Source of the DNA: Erpobdella octoculata
Taxonomy: Eukaryota; Annelida; Clitellata; Hirudinida; Erpobdellidae
DNA length: 64,000 bases
Direction: 5' to 3'
Assembly (NCBI GenBank): GCA_963978895.1
Contig: OZ022243.1
Span: 6,070,182 to 6,134,181 of the forward strand
Shown: one piece after another, positions 48,944-62,071 of the stretch
Layout: each line of letters starts with the position of its first letter
How positions within the stretch are numbered: the first letter of the stretch is position 1
Made by a program: the position numbers and the translations under genes
Notes under the pieces: generated by a model
The model's database searches: none
What the model was told of the DNA's origin: nothing
What the model saw: the letters and a program-made list of their open reading frames with translations, nothing else

Positions 48944-51900
48944 CGAGGGGCTGACCATCGATGGGTGTACAAAGCAAAAATTCAAAAAAATTCTTTAGGA
49001 ATGTTTTTGAAATTCTTGCGTATTTTGGAATTTTTTTGAACTTTATGCGTGTTTTGGAAATTTTTTGGAATTTTTGCGTAATTTGGATTTTTTTGGAATT
49101 TTACGAATTTTTTTCAATTGGTTTGGAAATTTATGGATTTTATTTGGAATTTTTTGGAGTTTTTCAAAATTCGTTTGGCATATTAATTATTTTGTTTATT
49201 TTGGTTGTTTTTTTGGGTTTTTTACAACACTAAACTATTTAAGTAAAGCTTTTTCAAGTTACACGTTTATTAAGAACCGTTGAAAACAATCACATTGAAT
49301 CCCGATATTTCACATGCTTCCAGTCCACGATTCGACCCCGGCTGTTGTTCCTGCGACCTGCTGAGGTTTAAACCTGTGAGTGTCGACGACATTACCCGGC
49401 TCATCAAATCTTCACCAAACAAAAATTGTTCCCTGGACCCAATACCGACATGGATAATCAAGCAATACTCTAGTGAACTGGCACCGTTTGTGACATTCCT
49501 GGTAAATTCATCGCTAGAGCGGGGACAGTTTCCTCCTGCCCAGAAAAATGCTGTCATCACACCGATCCTGAAGAAGCCGAATCTAGATCCGCTCAACACC
49601 GGTAACTACCGCCCAATCTCGAATCTGTCCTATCTGTCAAAACTACTGGAACGATGCGTAGCCGCCCAGATAAACATCTACCTCCGTGAAAACAACCTTC
49701 TCCCGATGTTTCAGTCGGCGTACAGAAATCAGCACTCCACTGAAACTGCTGTCCTGAAGGTACTGTCTGATATTTACGCTGCGGCTGATTCGGGTCGGAT
49801 CACGCTACTGGGACTTCTGGACCTCTCCGCTGCTTTCGACACTGTTGACCATCAAATTTTGGTCAACAGGCTCCATTTCTCGTACGGTTTCGGAGACGTC
49901 GTCCTCGAATGGTTTCGTTCCTATTTGACTGATCGGTCCCACTGCATCCGCTCCGGAGGTGTTTTGTCCACGCCTACCTCTGTCCTGTGTGGCGTCCCGC
50001 AGGGATCCGTTCTGGGCCCGTTGTTGTTTCTTCTCTATTCCGCGGACGTCCTACATATTGCCACGAAACATCGGTTTTCTGTCCATTCTTACGCTGACGA
50101 CCTGCAGATTTACGATCACTCCCCGCCAGCGTCGTGTTCCGATCTGGTCCCCAGGATGTCTGCATGTATCAGCGAGATTGGCACTTGGATGGCAAGCAAT
50201 CGCTTGCAACTCAATCCTTCTAAGACCGAAGTGATCTGGTTGGGCTCGCCTGGTCGACTCAGCTTCTGTCCGAGGGGGGATCTGGTCATCGCTGGTGTCT
50301 CAGTCAGGCCCTCCACTTATGTTCGTAATCTTGGCGTGATGGTCGACAGTAGCTTGTCTATGGAGGCACACATCTCTCATCTTACTCGTTCATGCTTCTA
50401 CCATCTCCGTCAACTGCGCGTCGTCCGTCGTAGCCTCACCATGGACTCCGCCCATTCACTCATTAGAGCACTCGTGCACAGCCGGCTTGATTACTGTAAT
50501 GGTGTCATGGCCGGACTTAGACAGTTTCAAATCAATAGGCTCCAATCCATTCTCCGAGCAGCCGCTCGTCTTGTTCTTCAGCTGCCCGGCTGGTCTCCCG
50601 TATCAGATCTCATGCGGACGCAACTTCACTGGCTTCCTTTCCCGCAGAGAATTCAGTTCAAGTTGGGTCTGATGGTATACAAGTGCCTCCACCACACGGC
50701 TCCGGTCTACCTGCAGCAATTGTGTGTACCGATCTCAACGCTTGCTGGTCGGTCCCACCTTCGATCGGCGGCTGCTGGCGACTTGTTCGTTCCATCGTCA
50801 AAGACAACGACTCTCGGCAGGCGCGGATTCTCCACTGCTGGTCCAGTTGTTTGGAACAGCCTATCTGCTGACCTGAGGAATCCAGCTTTGGACCTCGGCG
50901 GTTTCAGGAAGCTGCTTAAGACAGAACTTTATTCTTAAATTTATGATTTGACGCGACGCGCTTTTGTGACTTTTTAAAAAAAGCGCATTATAAATTTACA
51001 TTTACATTTACATTTTTTCTGTCAGCTGATATCAAACTGTTTATAGGGAAATTTTGATTTTTTTCCATTTTCTCCTGATAGTTAACTAAACGACAAAACG
51101 TGGCCTATCACTACGGTTTTTATCTACATACGTAATTTCCGATGTATGTATGTTAGCAATTTCGCATAACGCGGAGACCGCGGTGGTCAGCAGTCAGCAG
51201 TTGATAAAATTAATACGCACACAATGAACAAACTTCAGAGTAAGAAGGTGCAAAAGGCCAAACGGAGAAGATGGAAAAAAATGAAAAGAAAAAATTAGAA
51301 TTGCAAGGATATCTGGTTTCATTTAAACATAGAAGATGAAATGATAAAACATTTTGTTTCATGTTAAAGGTCAACTCGATTTGTAAATCTCAAAGATAAT
51401 GAAATTTTTTTCCCCATTTGATCTAAACACGCAGACACAAAAACAAGAAAGCAGTTTTAGAAAAATGTGAAAATAAAGGGTGAAAATGCTGTTTTTGTAA
51501 TATAATTTCAAGGTCTGCAAAGTGATGTTTTTTCCTTGCAAAGGTGTATGCATCCTTTTCCGCTCTAGCTGGCTACGGGCCTGCGTGTAGGATGATAGTA
51601 GACGACAAATTGCGTCATCCGATCGTCATTACCATATTTCAAAATTTGGTTGTGCGTGAAATACTTTTGAGTTTTTGTTTAAAAAATCTTAATACGTTTT
51701 GGAATTTTTCCATATTTATGAAATATTCTGGAATTTTTCCATATTTTTGAAATATTCTGGATTTTTTGAATTTTTGCGTTAATTGGAATTTTTGCGTAAT
51801 TTTGAATTTATTTGGAATTTTTGCGTTATATGGATTTATTTGGAATTTTTGTGTAAATTTCAAGGGTGTAGAAATTTTTGTTTGAGTGGACAACCCCTCG
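48944..51900. mobile_element. Inverted-repeat DNA element (CGAGGGG ends) carrying a nested LINE
   Basis: Left end cgaggggctgaccatcgatg and right end reversed cgaggggttgtccactcaaa are inverted. Flanks gtttacat (48936-48943) and gtttgcat (51901-51908) look like an 8-bp duplication with one mismatch. Subterminal zones at 48990-49200 and 51690-51860 both repeat ggaatttttgcgtaattt-like words in the same orientation. That is the same design as the hAT elements here. No transposase is seen. The middle is occupied by the LINE at about 49260-51016. Confidence 0.7.
49280..50938 (+). mobile_element. L2/CR1-type non-LTR retrotransposon, ORF2 reverse-transcriptase part, 5' truncated
   Basis: The frame is open for 552 codons and intact to TAA at 50936-50938. 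Reverse transcriptase blocks in order: KKPNLDPLNTGNYRPISNLS, LLGLLDLSAAFDTVDHQ, GVPQGSVLGPLLF, and the catalytic YADD at 50090-50101. It ends with the conserved GRRGFSTAGPVVWNSLSADL. The 3' tail (50939-51016) has a hairpin (gcgcttttgtg ... aaaaagcgcattataaat) and a short ttacat tail, typical of L2/CR1-clade LINEs. The apurinic endonuclease and ORF1 are missing, so it is a dead-on-arrival copy. The open frame and high GC against the flanks suggest a recent insertion. Confidence 0.92.
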
Positions 51901-52055
51901 GTTTGCATATCAATATCACTAGCAAACTTTTCAACTATTGAAATGATTTAGTATTTCCTGTTTTTTGAAATTTTTCTTTTATTCATTATCTTTACCTATA
52001 TTATTTAGGCAAAATATTTAAGTGCTTTTTTATGAAACAATGGCCAAAAAACAAC

Positions 52056-52089
<34 letters not shown>

Positions 52090-53865
52090 GTTTTTTTTGG
52101 CTATTGTTTTATAAAAAAAAGCACTTAGATATTTAGATTCTTTGTTTATGTCTTTTTATTATTGCAACTTTATGCATTGTAATGCTAATATGTCATCGAC
52201 CCAGCCGCAGACCACGATTTTTTCTTTGTTTGTTTGTTAAGTACTTAATGCGTTTAGTCATAATACTAATATACATATTATACTATCCATTATACTTTTG
52301 GTTTTGTTGGTAAAAGTATGTTCTAGTTAAATTCTTTTTTGTACAAAGACTTAAATACTTTTTTATTTAAAAATTAAAAGTTTTTTTTAAATGAACTAAA
52401 GACAGGTGGTTTATTTCTCTGAAGAAAATTTGTTATTTTGAAAAATATTATAAAGGATTTAATAAGTTAACCGTTAAAAATTGTTTTTCACAAATCTTAA
52501 TTTTTACAAACTTCTATTTAGGTTAGAATCTCTGTTTGTGTGTGTGGCTTTCTGTGTAAAATTTAACCAGCTTTTTTACTAGCTAGGAAGTTGAAACGTT
52601 TAGCATAGCTTTATATTAGATAAAAATACATGATGCAATTAAAAGAAACAAAGAAAAACTTAATTTGAACATCTTTTGTATTTCTAAATCTAGTGTATTT
52701 GGAATAAAAGTTTGTTTTGAAAAACTTGTTTTTTTCTATACTTGTTGAGTAATTAGGCTCCTTATATTTTTTTTACAGATTTTATATTGCTGGGTTACTT
52801 ATTATTTGTAAAATTTTTATTCCTAATTAAAAAAAATTCCGAAACACTACCAATGGAAAGGATGATGACGTCAATATAGGATACATAGTGATAATGTTGG
52901 AGAAGATGAAAATCTATAAAATCGATGATTACATGCTTAGGATTTTGTAGTCTAAATCAGATTCAAAAACGTATAATATTACATTCTCATCATAACCATC
53001 AAAAATTAAATTTTTGTCTTGACTTCAAATAAAAATTTGTTTAAAAACTTAATACTTGAAATTAATTTGACAAAATGTGTTTTGTATGATTATGGGTGAA
53101 ATTATGTATATATACATGGAACAGAATTATGTAAATAAAAAACTATAAATATGTATGTGCGTGTAATTATGTATGCAAGTCAGTGGTTTTGTAACTAAAC
53201 GTGTGATTACGCAAAGTCTATTTTTTTTAAATATTTTATGCTAGCAAATAAAACAAAACAAGGATTTTTCTTCGTCAAATTTCAACTTTTGACTCAGACC
53301 AAACATTTTTTCTTTTTAAAACGTATGTTTTAATTTTAAAAATGTTCCTCCACTTCTTCAGTATGGATTGAAACAATAACAACAAAAAAATTCTCAAACG
53401 GGCGTAGTCGTAAAAGATTAATTATTTTATGGGTCACCGCTCACCCAATAGGTCTTAAAAGGTTAACGGTTCTATTTACATAATGAAACGTTCCACAAAT
53501 TTACTATTGCTTTTACATTTCTAAAACCTTCTAGCTTAATAAATAACAAGTAAAACAAACGAGTTTTTCAACACAAACTTTGATTTCAAATGCACTTGAT
53601 AAAGAAATACAAGAGATGTTCAAATTAAGTTTTTTTTATTGAATCATGTATTGTCATCCAATATAAAGCTTTGCTGAACGTTTCAGCTTTCTAGCTAGTC
53701 AGAAAAAGACACACACATACACAAACACACAAACAGAGATTGTAAATTGTAACCTAATGAAAAGTTTGTAAAAATGATTTTTTCCAAAATTAAACAACTT
53801 CAAAAAGTTTGGCGATTTTGGGGGCTTAAAATGAGTAAAACATATGATCATAAAGTTTATTATTG

Positions 53866-53912
<47 letters not shown>

Positions 53913-54144
53913 AACAAACCGACAGAGACTGCGCCAACGTAATTTATAGCTTTTCAAGAATAAGCACATTTGGTGCTGGGGTTTTGTTATAATTTTGTAA
54001 TGGCGCATTTTTTTTCCTGCTGTTTTGTATATAAGCATTCCTATGAATTAAATGCTCAAATGTTTCCAATCTGATAGAAAAACATTATTGCAATTTTTTA
54101 ACGCATATAAGTAAAATATAATAAATAAATAAATAAATAGAAAT
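51901..54144. other. AT-rich intergenic DNA, no gene seen
   Basis: Includes a fold-back repeat (52014-52135) and a (TA)n tract at 53871-53908. No coding block with splice signals was found. Upstream of the FReD start are tataataaataaataaata-type sequences. Confidence 0.5.
52014..52135. repeat. Fold-back repeat with TA-rich centre
   Basis: The left arm (atatttaagtgcttttttat, gaaacaatggccaaaaaaca) is inverted on the right (ggctattgttttataaaaaa, aagcacttagatat). Arms of about 48 bp flank a (TA)n centre of ~27 bp. Could extrude as a hairpin or be a tiny MITE. Confidence 0.85.
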
Positions 54145-57100
54145 ATGTACAAGATTTGCGAGCTTTTGATTCTAACTCAACTTGTTTTTTGTGTGACAAG
54201 GAGTGAGTTGGTAACGAGATATTTTACAAAATGTCATCCACACGATGAAAGCAACACAACGTTAAGTTGCAGTTCTTCACCAAATAACTCTGCGTTATTG
54301 TCATCAAAACTACAATGTGCCAGTTACTGTTTGTTTGAAAACATTGGAAAGCAATTAAATTTTACTGACCAGTTTCCTTCTTTATATTCATTCACCAATA
54401 CGGAACATGGAACAGTTGTTTCCTACAAACAAATCTCTGTTTTGTTTTTTCGTCCTCTGGGAATGTTTCCACTTGTTACAAATGGTCAAGCATGTGTAGG
54501 ATTTAATTACCAGGAATCTAATGGATTGTGTCAATTGTTTAACAAACCTTGTATTGCAAAAAATTTGACAAAAGTTATAAACGATCAACTTTCAATATAC
54601 TACGAGGTGAACGCGTTTTGTTTTACTAGCTATGAATTTATTTTATTTGAGACCAACTATATACATGGCGTTGCTAACCGGTTGGCAAACTTGTTTGCAA
54701 AACAGACACGAACCACCCGCTGACTATGTTTTTCAAGTAAACAAACTTTTAATAAAATTGATTTAAGTGCTGATGGATACAAAAACAATTACATACACAT
54801 TTTCATTTTTATATATTGAATATGTTCTTGGTTATATAAATAAAATTATATATACTTGTGTTATTTTTTAAAATATTGTTTATAAATAAAAAGGTTGTTC
54901 CAGAATGGAGAAAATCATGCTTTTTAGAAGGTTGGTTAAATTACAAATCATGATTTCTAACAAAAACCTGTGAGGTTTTCGGTTTTGCAAAAGTTTTTGA
55001 AACCTATTGTTTCTAAAATTTTTTTCAAAAATTTGAAATTAACTAATGGGCTGCAATAAAATTTCAGACAATTAACAAGAAAAAATTATTTTTCCAATTA
55101 TGAGAAATAAAATTAAAAAAATAAGTTAATTACCGTGATTTACTTATTTTTTCCCCAGAAATCGTCCGTGTTTTAAAAGTTTTTATTTCTTTAACAATTT
55201 AAAATTTAGAAAATTTTTTTCATTTTTTATTTTCGCCTTCAAGCTATTAATTTTGTGTACTTTTTAGCCTATGAGGACTGCAATGAAATACCAGGAACTG
55301 GTCCGACAGACAGTGGAGTATATTGGATGAAAATGGATAACATGACGTTTCCTGTTTATTGCGAAGTCTCAACAAATGGAGCTAAATACATGGTAAAATA
55401 TAATAATTTATTTTTTATGTATTATATTTATTAAATACTAGCTTGGCGTTTCTCGGGTTTTGTTTTTGTTTTTTAAATCGTGCTAATTAGCCACGCTTTG
55501 TTTCAAATTTAATTGTTTGAATTAATAGCAAACCTTTTCTCAATTCTGAAAAACTTATAACACTTACACTTCCAAAAACCTAATTTTTTCATTAGAGTTC
55601 ATTTTTGCTTTGAACTCCTTCATGTAAACAGGCAGATAACAGCTAGATAGATGATTCAAATGAGGTGCAGCTTTTAGAAAGCAAAATAAAAAAGGTTGAA
55701 CCAGTTTTGTGGCAGAACGTTGCCGAATGATATTGGTGCCCAATTGAGGCTAACTTCTCGCATGTTGTGGAAACCGAAGTTGCCTTAGCAAATGTCTTCA
55801 GGAGATGCAAAAAGTGCTTGGAGGTCCATCAGGAATTTTGGGAACAGGCCATTCAAAAATTGGGTCGATATGATGCTAGTGAGGAAACGCACGTCAAAAA
55901 CAGGGTTCAGATGCGGAATTCCGGAGTAAGTTTTTTGTCTGGTGTGGTTGACAATCTTGAGACATGAGTTGTACAAAATGTGTCAAGCAATGCAAAAACA
56001 GCTACATTTGCTATAGTTAATTTACAGCAGCTGGATTCTGCTTTAAAAATCCCAGGCTCTTATTTTAGCTTCGAACAAAAATTAGCTCAGCCAAGCCGCC
56101 GGCGATTAAATGGATGCAGAATTTTATTCTTGTATTGGCGGCACTAGATGCGTAGTTAAGGTTTTCGGCGCTCATGGACAAGGTCTAACAAATGCGCCCC
56201 CATAAATTCCCATCTTAAACTTTTTGTCCAAAAATAGTTGTTTAAAAAATTCAGAAAACAGAAGATAGTTGTGGATACTTTAAAAAAAATAGTGCGCTTT
56301 TTCGAAAAGAATTTTGGTGTCTTTTTTGAACTGTCGTCCGCAGACACGTGTTTATTTTTAGTCGCGCTTATGAGCGGAAGGAATGAAAGAAAGGATGTCC
56401 ACAGATTTAAGTCAGAATTTCAAGTTGCTGTTGAAACTTTGGAACATTTTTTCACATGATTTGGAGAAGAGCATTTTAAGCAAAGGAAATTCTAAAGTTG
56501 ATGAAACACTTATACGAAAAATCAAAGATGTAATATTTGATGACTTTGATCCTGTTGTCAGCGGCTACGGCAAACAATCTAATGGAAGCAAAAAAAGGTC
56601 TTAAGAAAAAGCCTGTAAAATATTTTTTGGAAACAAATTTACTCTTGACAAAAATTATACAGTTCTATATAATAATTGATCTTGTGTGTAGAAACTCGAA
56701 AAGCATACAAAATCAGAAAATATGTACGCTGCACAATTGTAAATTGGATTCCATAAACCCGCCTGTGACCGAATGGGAACTACAAGTGATCGAGAGTTTA
56801 GAACAAATATCTATAAATATATATATATCTATAAAGAAGAAACAGTTTGCTATGGCTTTGCAGACTAAAACGCAGAATTGAATAATTGCTCGGTTTCTTT
56901 AAAGACTAAAAAGAATGCGTCCAACTGTGGAAAAAATCGGCCGTGTCGTCCACGGGTTGCGTCGCAGCCGCTAGAAAGGTTCTCTATAATAATTTCATTT
57001 CCGAGTATTAAGGAGGTGAAATTTGTTTGGAATAGGGACTAGGATGGGATAGCAATAAGGACAAACATAATGACGTTAGAGTGGTGTTCGAGTTAAATCC

Positions 57101-59884
57101 AATGAAGATAGGAACACTTTTTGTCCCATTGTATATATCTAATGTGCATATCTGTGAGCAGTTAAAATTTCAAAATAAATGCCAAATCTAAATTAATGTT
57201 GTTAATAATTATAACTCAGGTCATTCAGCGACGATTGGATGGATCAATTGATTTTTATAGAGGATGGGTGGATTATGAAAATGGATTTGGAAATATTAAA
57301 GGAGAGTATTGGCTCGGTAAGACAAATTTGTATGCTCATTATTTAAAATTATTGAAAAACCACACAATAATTCAGTTTATTTAATTTTTTTTATTCTACT
57401 CAGCTTTTTCAATTTTTGTAGTATACCCAGAAATGTATTATAATAAGCTCGGTTACTAGAATAAGTCCAGAATTTGAATGACACTTAATTACCACAACCC
57501 TTTCCCGGTCATCACAAATTTATTTCTGGAAAACATTTGCTGATGTCGACAGAAATTATTAGTTGTGAATTCTAATTTTTTAAAACAGAACAGTTTGAAT
57601 GGTTTAAAATTGTCAAAAAGTTTAGTTTTTAATTCAAATTTAAAACAAATAAGTAGATTAAATAAGTAAGTGGATTAAATAAGTATACAAACTAAAATAA
57701 AGATTTTTCAATTTAAATCAATAATTTAGAAAATTTAATTTAGAAAATTTAAGTTTAATAAATTTATTAGAAAGCATGTTACTAAAAATGTTTTAGGCTT
57801 TTTAAAAATAATTTCATGCTTTATCATCATTACAGAAGTAAAACACAATTCAATGAATGAGGCACATGTCAAAGTGATTAATGAATGATTCGTTTTTTGA
57901 TCGTGTTTAATTTTTTCATGTGAAGCATTTCAGATGCGTACAATAGCATTAGGCTCATTCAAAACACATTGAAAGTCTCTGCTATTGTTGATTTATTTAT
58001 TCATTTAAATATAGTTGAAATTTACATTTAAATAGACTCTATGGGATTGAAATTAAAAAATGTTAATTAATTATACTAAAATCTATTTTTCTTACAATAC
58101 TTATTGGTGTATTACCATTACCAAATAATTCCCTTGGAACTGACTGTCATTTATTGTCACAAGCTATCGCGATGAACGCTCGCTGTATTTGATTTGAATT
58201 TTTTCCCATTTTTTGTGTGTTTTGTTTTGCTTGTGACTACGTCCTTTTGTTAATAAATGTTCAGCTTTTTGTTCCAAACAAAAGTGGATGTCTACAAGCC
58301 TAAAGTCTTTTAAACCGCAATAATAAATGTTATGTTATGTTATGTTATGTTATGTTATGTTATGTTATGTTATTTTATGTTATGTTATGTTATGTTATGT
58401 TATGTTATGTTATGTTATGTTATGTTATGTTATGTTATGTTATGTTATGTTATGTTATGTTATGTTATGTTATGTTAACAGCAAACCGTTTTTTTAGTTT
58501 ATAATGGTTTTGATAAAAGTAACAATTGAATATTTATTTACGTTCAACGCAAACAACTATTTGTTGTACCGTTTAACCAATCAGAGAAGTTACAAACTGA
58601 GAGTTGAAATACTTCCATATGTTGGAAGTAATGCATATGCTGAATATCTTACTTTTGTGGTTGGGCCACCTAGCTCAAAATATACTTTAACTGCCTCTGG
58701 ATATTCTGGAAATGCAGGTTTCGTAAAATTTACTGATAATTGAAAATATTACATAGTTTTTTTTAACTTTTTTTAAATATCTTGCATTTAATTGCGTAAC
58801 TGGACAAGCAGGTTCAAACTTTAAAAAATGTTTAAAACTGGTAAGTGTTGAAAACAATTAACCACAACGTGGTACACTTTAAATAAGCTTTAAATTATCA
58901 TAAATAAAAATATTTTGGACCAAAAATTACGTGCATGAGTTTTTGTTTTCAGATCTTAATAATAAACGACAATGCCGTGGTTGGAAGACCCCGAACCCTC
59001 CCGGATGGGGGACCCTAAGATTTTAAAAAGCCCTCTAGTTATGGTGATCTAATTTTTGATAAAAAATTTTATATTAATCATTGCAATTCTACTTATTCTA
59101 TCTTCTAATAATACAAGAATATTTCACACCCAGTTATTGCTCATTAATGCAGAAAAAGTATCTTTTAGAAAATGTTTAAGAAATTAACGTACGAATATGT
59201 CCTCTTCTGTACAAAAGCCAAACAATAGTAATGCAACCTAACAGTAAAGGACCCCATTAAAGTTTTTTGGAGGAGTGGGCACTTGCACCATAGCTTCGGC
59301 ACTGACCGACAACACTTAATAGCGGCAACAATTAATTACGTTGACGTTTAGTACCAAAACATATAATAACGTATCAGTTAATATAATAAATTGTATCTCT
59401 TCGACTTTGCTAAGAATGATTTAAAAATTTCTTTATCGTTCAAATTTGACTAAGATTGTTGATATTATGACACCTAGGCACAAGTTGAAACACATCAAAG
59501 AGCGGCGGTGAAGTTAATATAAACGATTTTAATCTTGTTTTCTTCCTGTCATAAACTGTCACACGTGGGCCTATTTTTCTGAAGCGTAAAAGATTTAATA
59601 AACACCCCATTATATATTTTTGTATTTGTTTAGGAGATTCATTTAGTCCTCAAAGCGGAATGAACTTTACAACAAAAGATTTTGATAACGATCTGAAAGC
59701 TTCGACGAATTGTGCAGTAGAATACCACGGAGCTTGGTGGTATAAAGCTTGTCATACCAGTAATCTAAACGGTTTTTATTATAATAATGCAAATGTCGGA
59801 AGTACAGATGGAGTGGACTGGACATTCTATAGGAATCAACACGAATCCATGAAATACGCTAAGATGCTGATCACGAGAAACTAA
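54145..59884 (+). CDS. Secreted fibrinogen-related-domain (FReD) protein with apple/PAN-like N-terminus, 5 exons
   Basis: Likely extracellular lectin-like or adhesion protein. Exons: 54145 to about 54619, 55268-55392, 57220-57316, 58520-58717, 59634-59884, giving about 381 aa. The N-terminus has a signal peptide ([20 protein letters not shown]). A Cys-rich region follows ([26 protein letters not shown]), similar to apple/PAN modules. The fibrinogen domain is complete: [79 protein letters not shown] (calcium-site region) and [20 protein letters not shown]. It has the usual four cysteines. Two joins are less sure. Exon 1 may end at 54606 (better donor, wrong phase) or 54619 (phase fits). Exon 4's acceptor gives [12 protein letters not shown] where families have GNxxIH. 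Confidence 0.88.
55436..57190 (+). other. FReD intron 2 with R2 end and unassigned coding-like remnant
   Basis: 55436-55475 is an R2-type end (atactagcttggcgtttctc). 55750-56880 has several short plus-strand frames that read protein-like in pieces ([60 protein letters not shown]) but with frame breaks. It is probably a decayed transposon or gene fragment. No family was recognised. Confidence 0.4.
58327..58477. repeat. (TATGT)n pentanucleotide array
   Basis: About 30 copies of tatgt with one tattt variant, in FReD intron 3, ending about 40 bases before exon 4. Confidence 0.97.
58718..59633 (+). other. FReD intron 4, no feature seen
   Basis: A short GC-richer patch near 58970-59020 (gaccccgaaccctcccggat) is possibly part of a repeat. 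No frame. Confidence 0.4.
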
Positions 59885-59953
59885 TTTCTATGACATTGAT
59901 TTGAAAACCTTCAAACTTAACCTTAGTCATTGGAAATATGGAATGAAATATAG

Positions 59954-59959
59954 AATAAA
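59954..59959 (+). terminator. Polyadenylation signal of the FReD gene
   Basis: AATAAA 70 bases after the stop codon in A-rich DNA. Confidence 0.6.
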
Positions 59960-60061
59960 ATCAATTAAAACTTCAAGTAATTTTCAAAAATTACAATTTT
60001 TCTGTAGAAATATTAGTAGAAATTTTAGTTTATTTAGCAAAAACGATATTTAATTTTTACT

Positions 60062-60906
<845 letters not shown>

Positions 60907-60973
60907 AGATAAACAAAAAAAACCTTTTAAAATACTAAATTTTTCTATGCACTAAAAAGAAGAATATAAAATA

Positions 60974-61370
60974 TATAAAAATATCTTTTTAAAATACCAC
61001 GTTTTTGTGAACTAAAAAGAAGAAAATAACTTTTTTCTAGGCTGTGTGAAAAAGGTTTTGATGGAGGCATGCATTAATTAAGGACATTCGTATAATGAAC
61101 AAGCCATAATTTTTTAAAATTTAAAACGTGGGCGCTTTTTACTCAAATTAACGATATGCTAATTTTTAAACAGGATAGACTCGTTTTTTTGAACATAAAT
61201 ATAAAAGGCGCCCCACGTTTTAAGTTTTGAAAAATAATTGATTACGAATTACGAATGTCCACAATTAATGCATGCCTCCATCAAGACTTTTCTCACACAG
61301 CCTAGAGAAAAATTATTTTTTTTTAGCTCACAAAAACGTGGTATTTTAAGAAGATTATTTTTAAATATTT
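60974..61370. mobile_element. Long fold-back (palindromic) MITE
   Basis: The left arm and the reversed right arm share taccacgtttttgtgaactaa, ctaggctgtgtga, ttgatggaggcatgcattaa and ggacattcgta, with small differences. Arms are about 165 bp with a central loop of ~70 bp that itself has inverted gtgggcgc / gcgcccc. No coding capacity. The termini are not exactly fixed, so target duplication is unknown. Confidence 0.85.
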
Positions 61371-61389
61371 TTACTTTAAACATTTATAG

Positions 61390-61905
61390 TAAAAAATTTG
61401 ATTTTCTATATTGATATTAAAGTTTCATATGTTTTCAATTTTCACACACTTCATATACCAAGCATTTAAAAGACTGTGGTTTATGTTTTCTATTATATAG
61501 ATAAGACTATTTATCTTCAAAAAATGTTTACAAAATTGCTGATCCATACGTTGGAACCTAATACCACTTAAAAATCAAACTTCCCGTTATCCAATCTAAT
61601 AAACTTTGAGATCTATTGGACTGACTTTGAGTGAATTATAAATGAAATGTATTCAATCTTGTAGAAAAAATTAAATTACAAATTGTTTGTTGAGAATTTG
61701 AGAAATAAAGTATCAATTTTTAGTTTATTAAAAAACGATATTTAATTTTCAGACATAACAATTTATAATAGAAAATCTGTTTATTCCATATTGATTCGAA
61801 AATTTATTATATTTCCAATCCTCACATACTTCACATATTAAGTAATTTGAAGACTGATGTAAATGTTTTCATATTTATAGACTTACTATCATCAAAAATA
61901 GGTTG
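61390..61905 (+). repeat. Local direct duplication with exon-like ends
   Basis: 61390-61530 and 61755-61905 align (tatattgat.., caat/c..tcacacacttcatat, tttaaaagactg, tatag then acttactatcatcaaaaa versus agactatttatcttcaaaaa). After the second copy a frame reads LLSSKIGCITYVQYNSDNGY for about 65 codons to a stop at 62071. It may be a duplicated terminal exon remnant. No family was recognised. Confidence 0.5.
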
Positions 61906-62071
61906 CATTACATATGTTCAATATAATAGTGACAATGGTTATAATGGGAGTGATGAATGGAGCATCGTTTTTTTTGAGTTTTTTCAGTTTGACATTTTGA
62001 ACAACAGTGAACAAAAATATGTAAACATTCTCCCAGAAATCAACTTTCAAATTGAATCAGATATAACCTGA

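Noticed and set aside
48961..49283. Phe/Leu-rich plus-strand frames of up to 90 codons
   Set aside because: They read through the repeated ggaatttttgcgtaat words of the inverted-repeat element.
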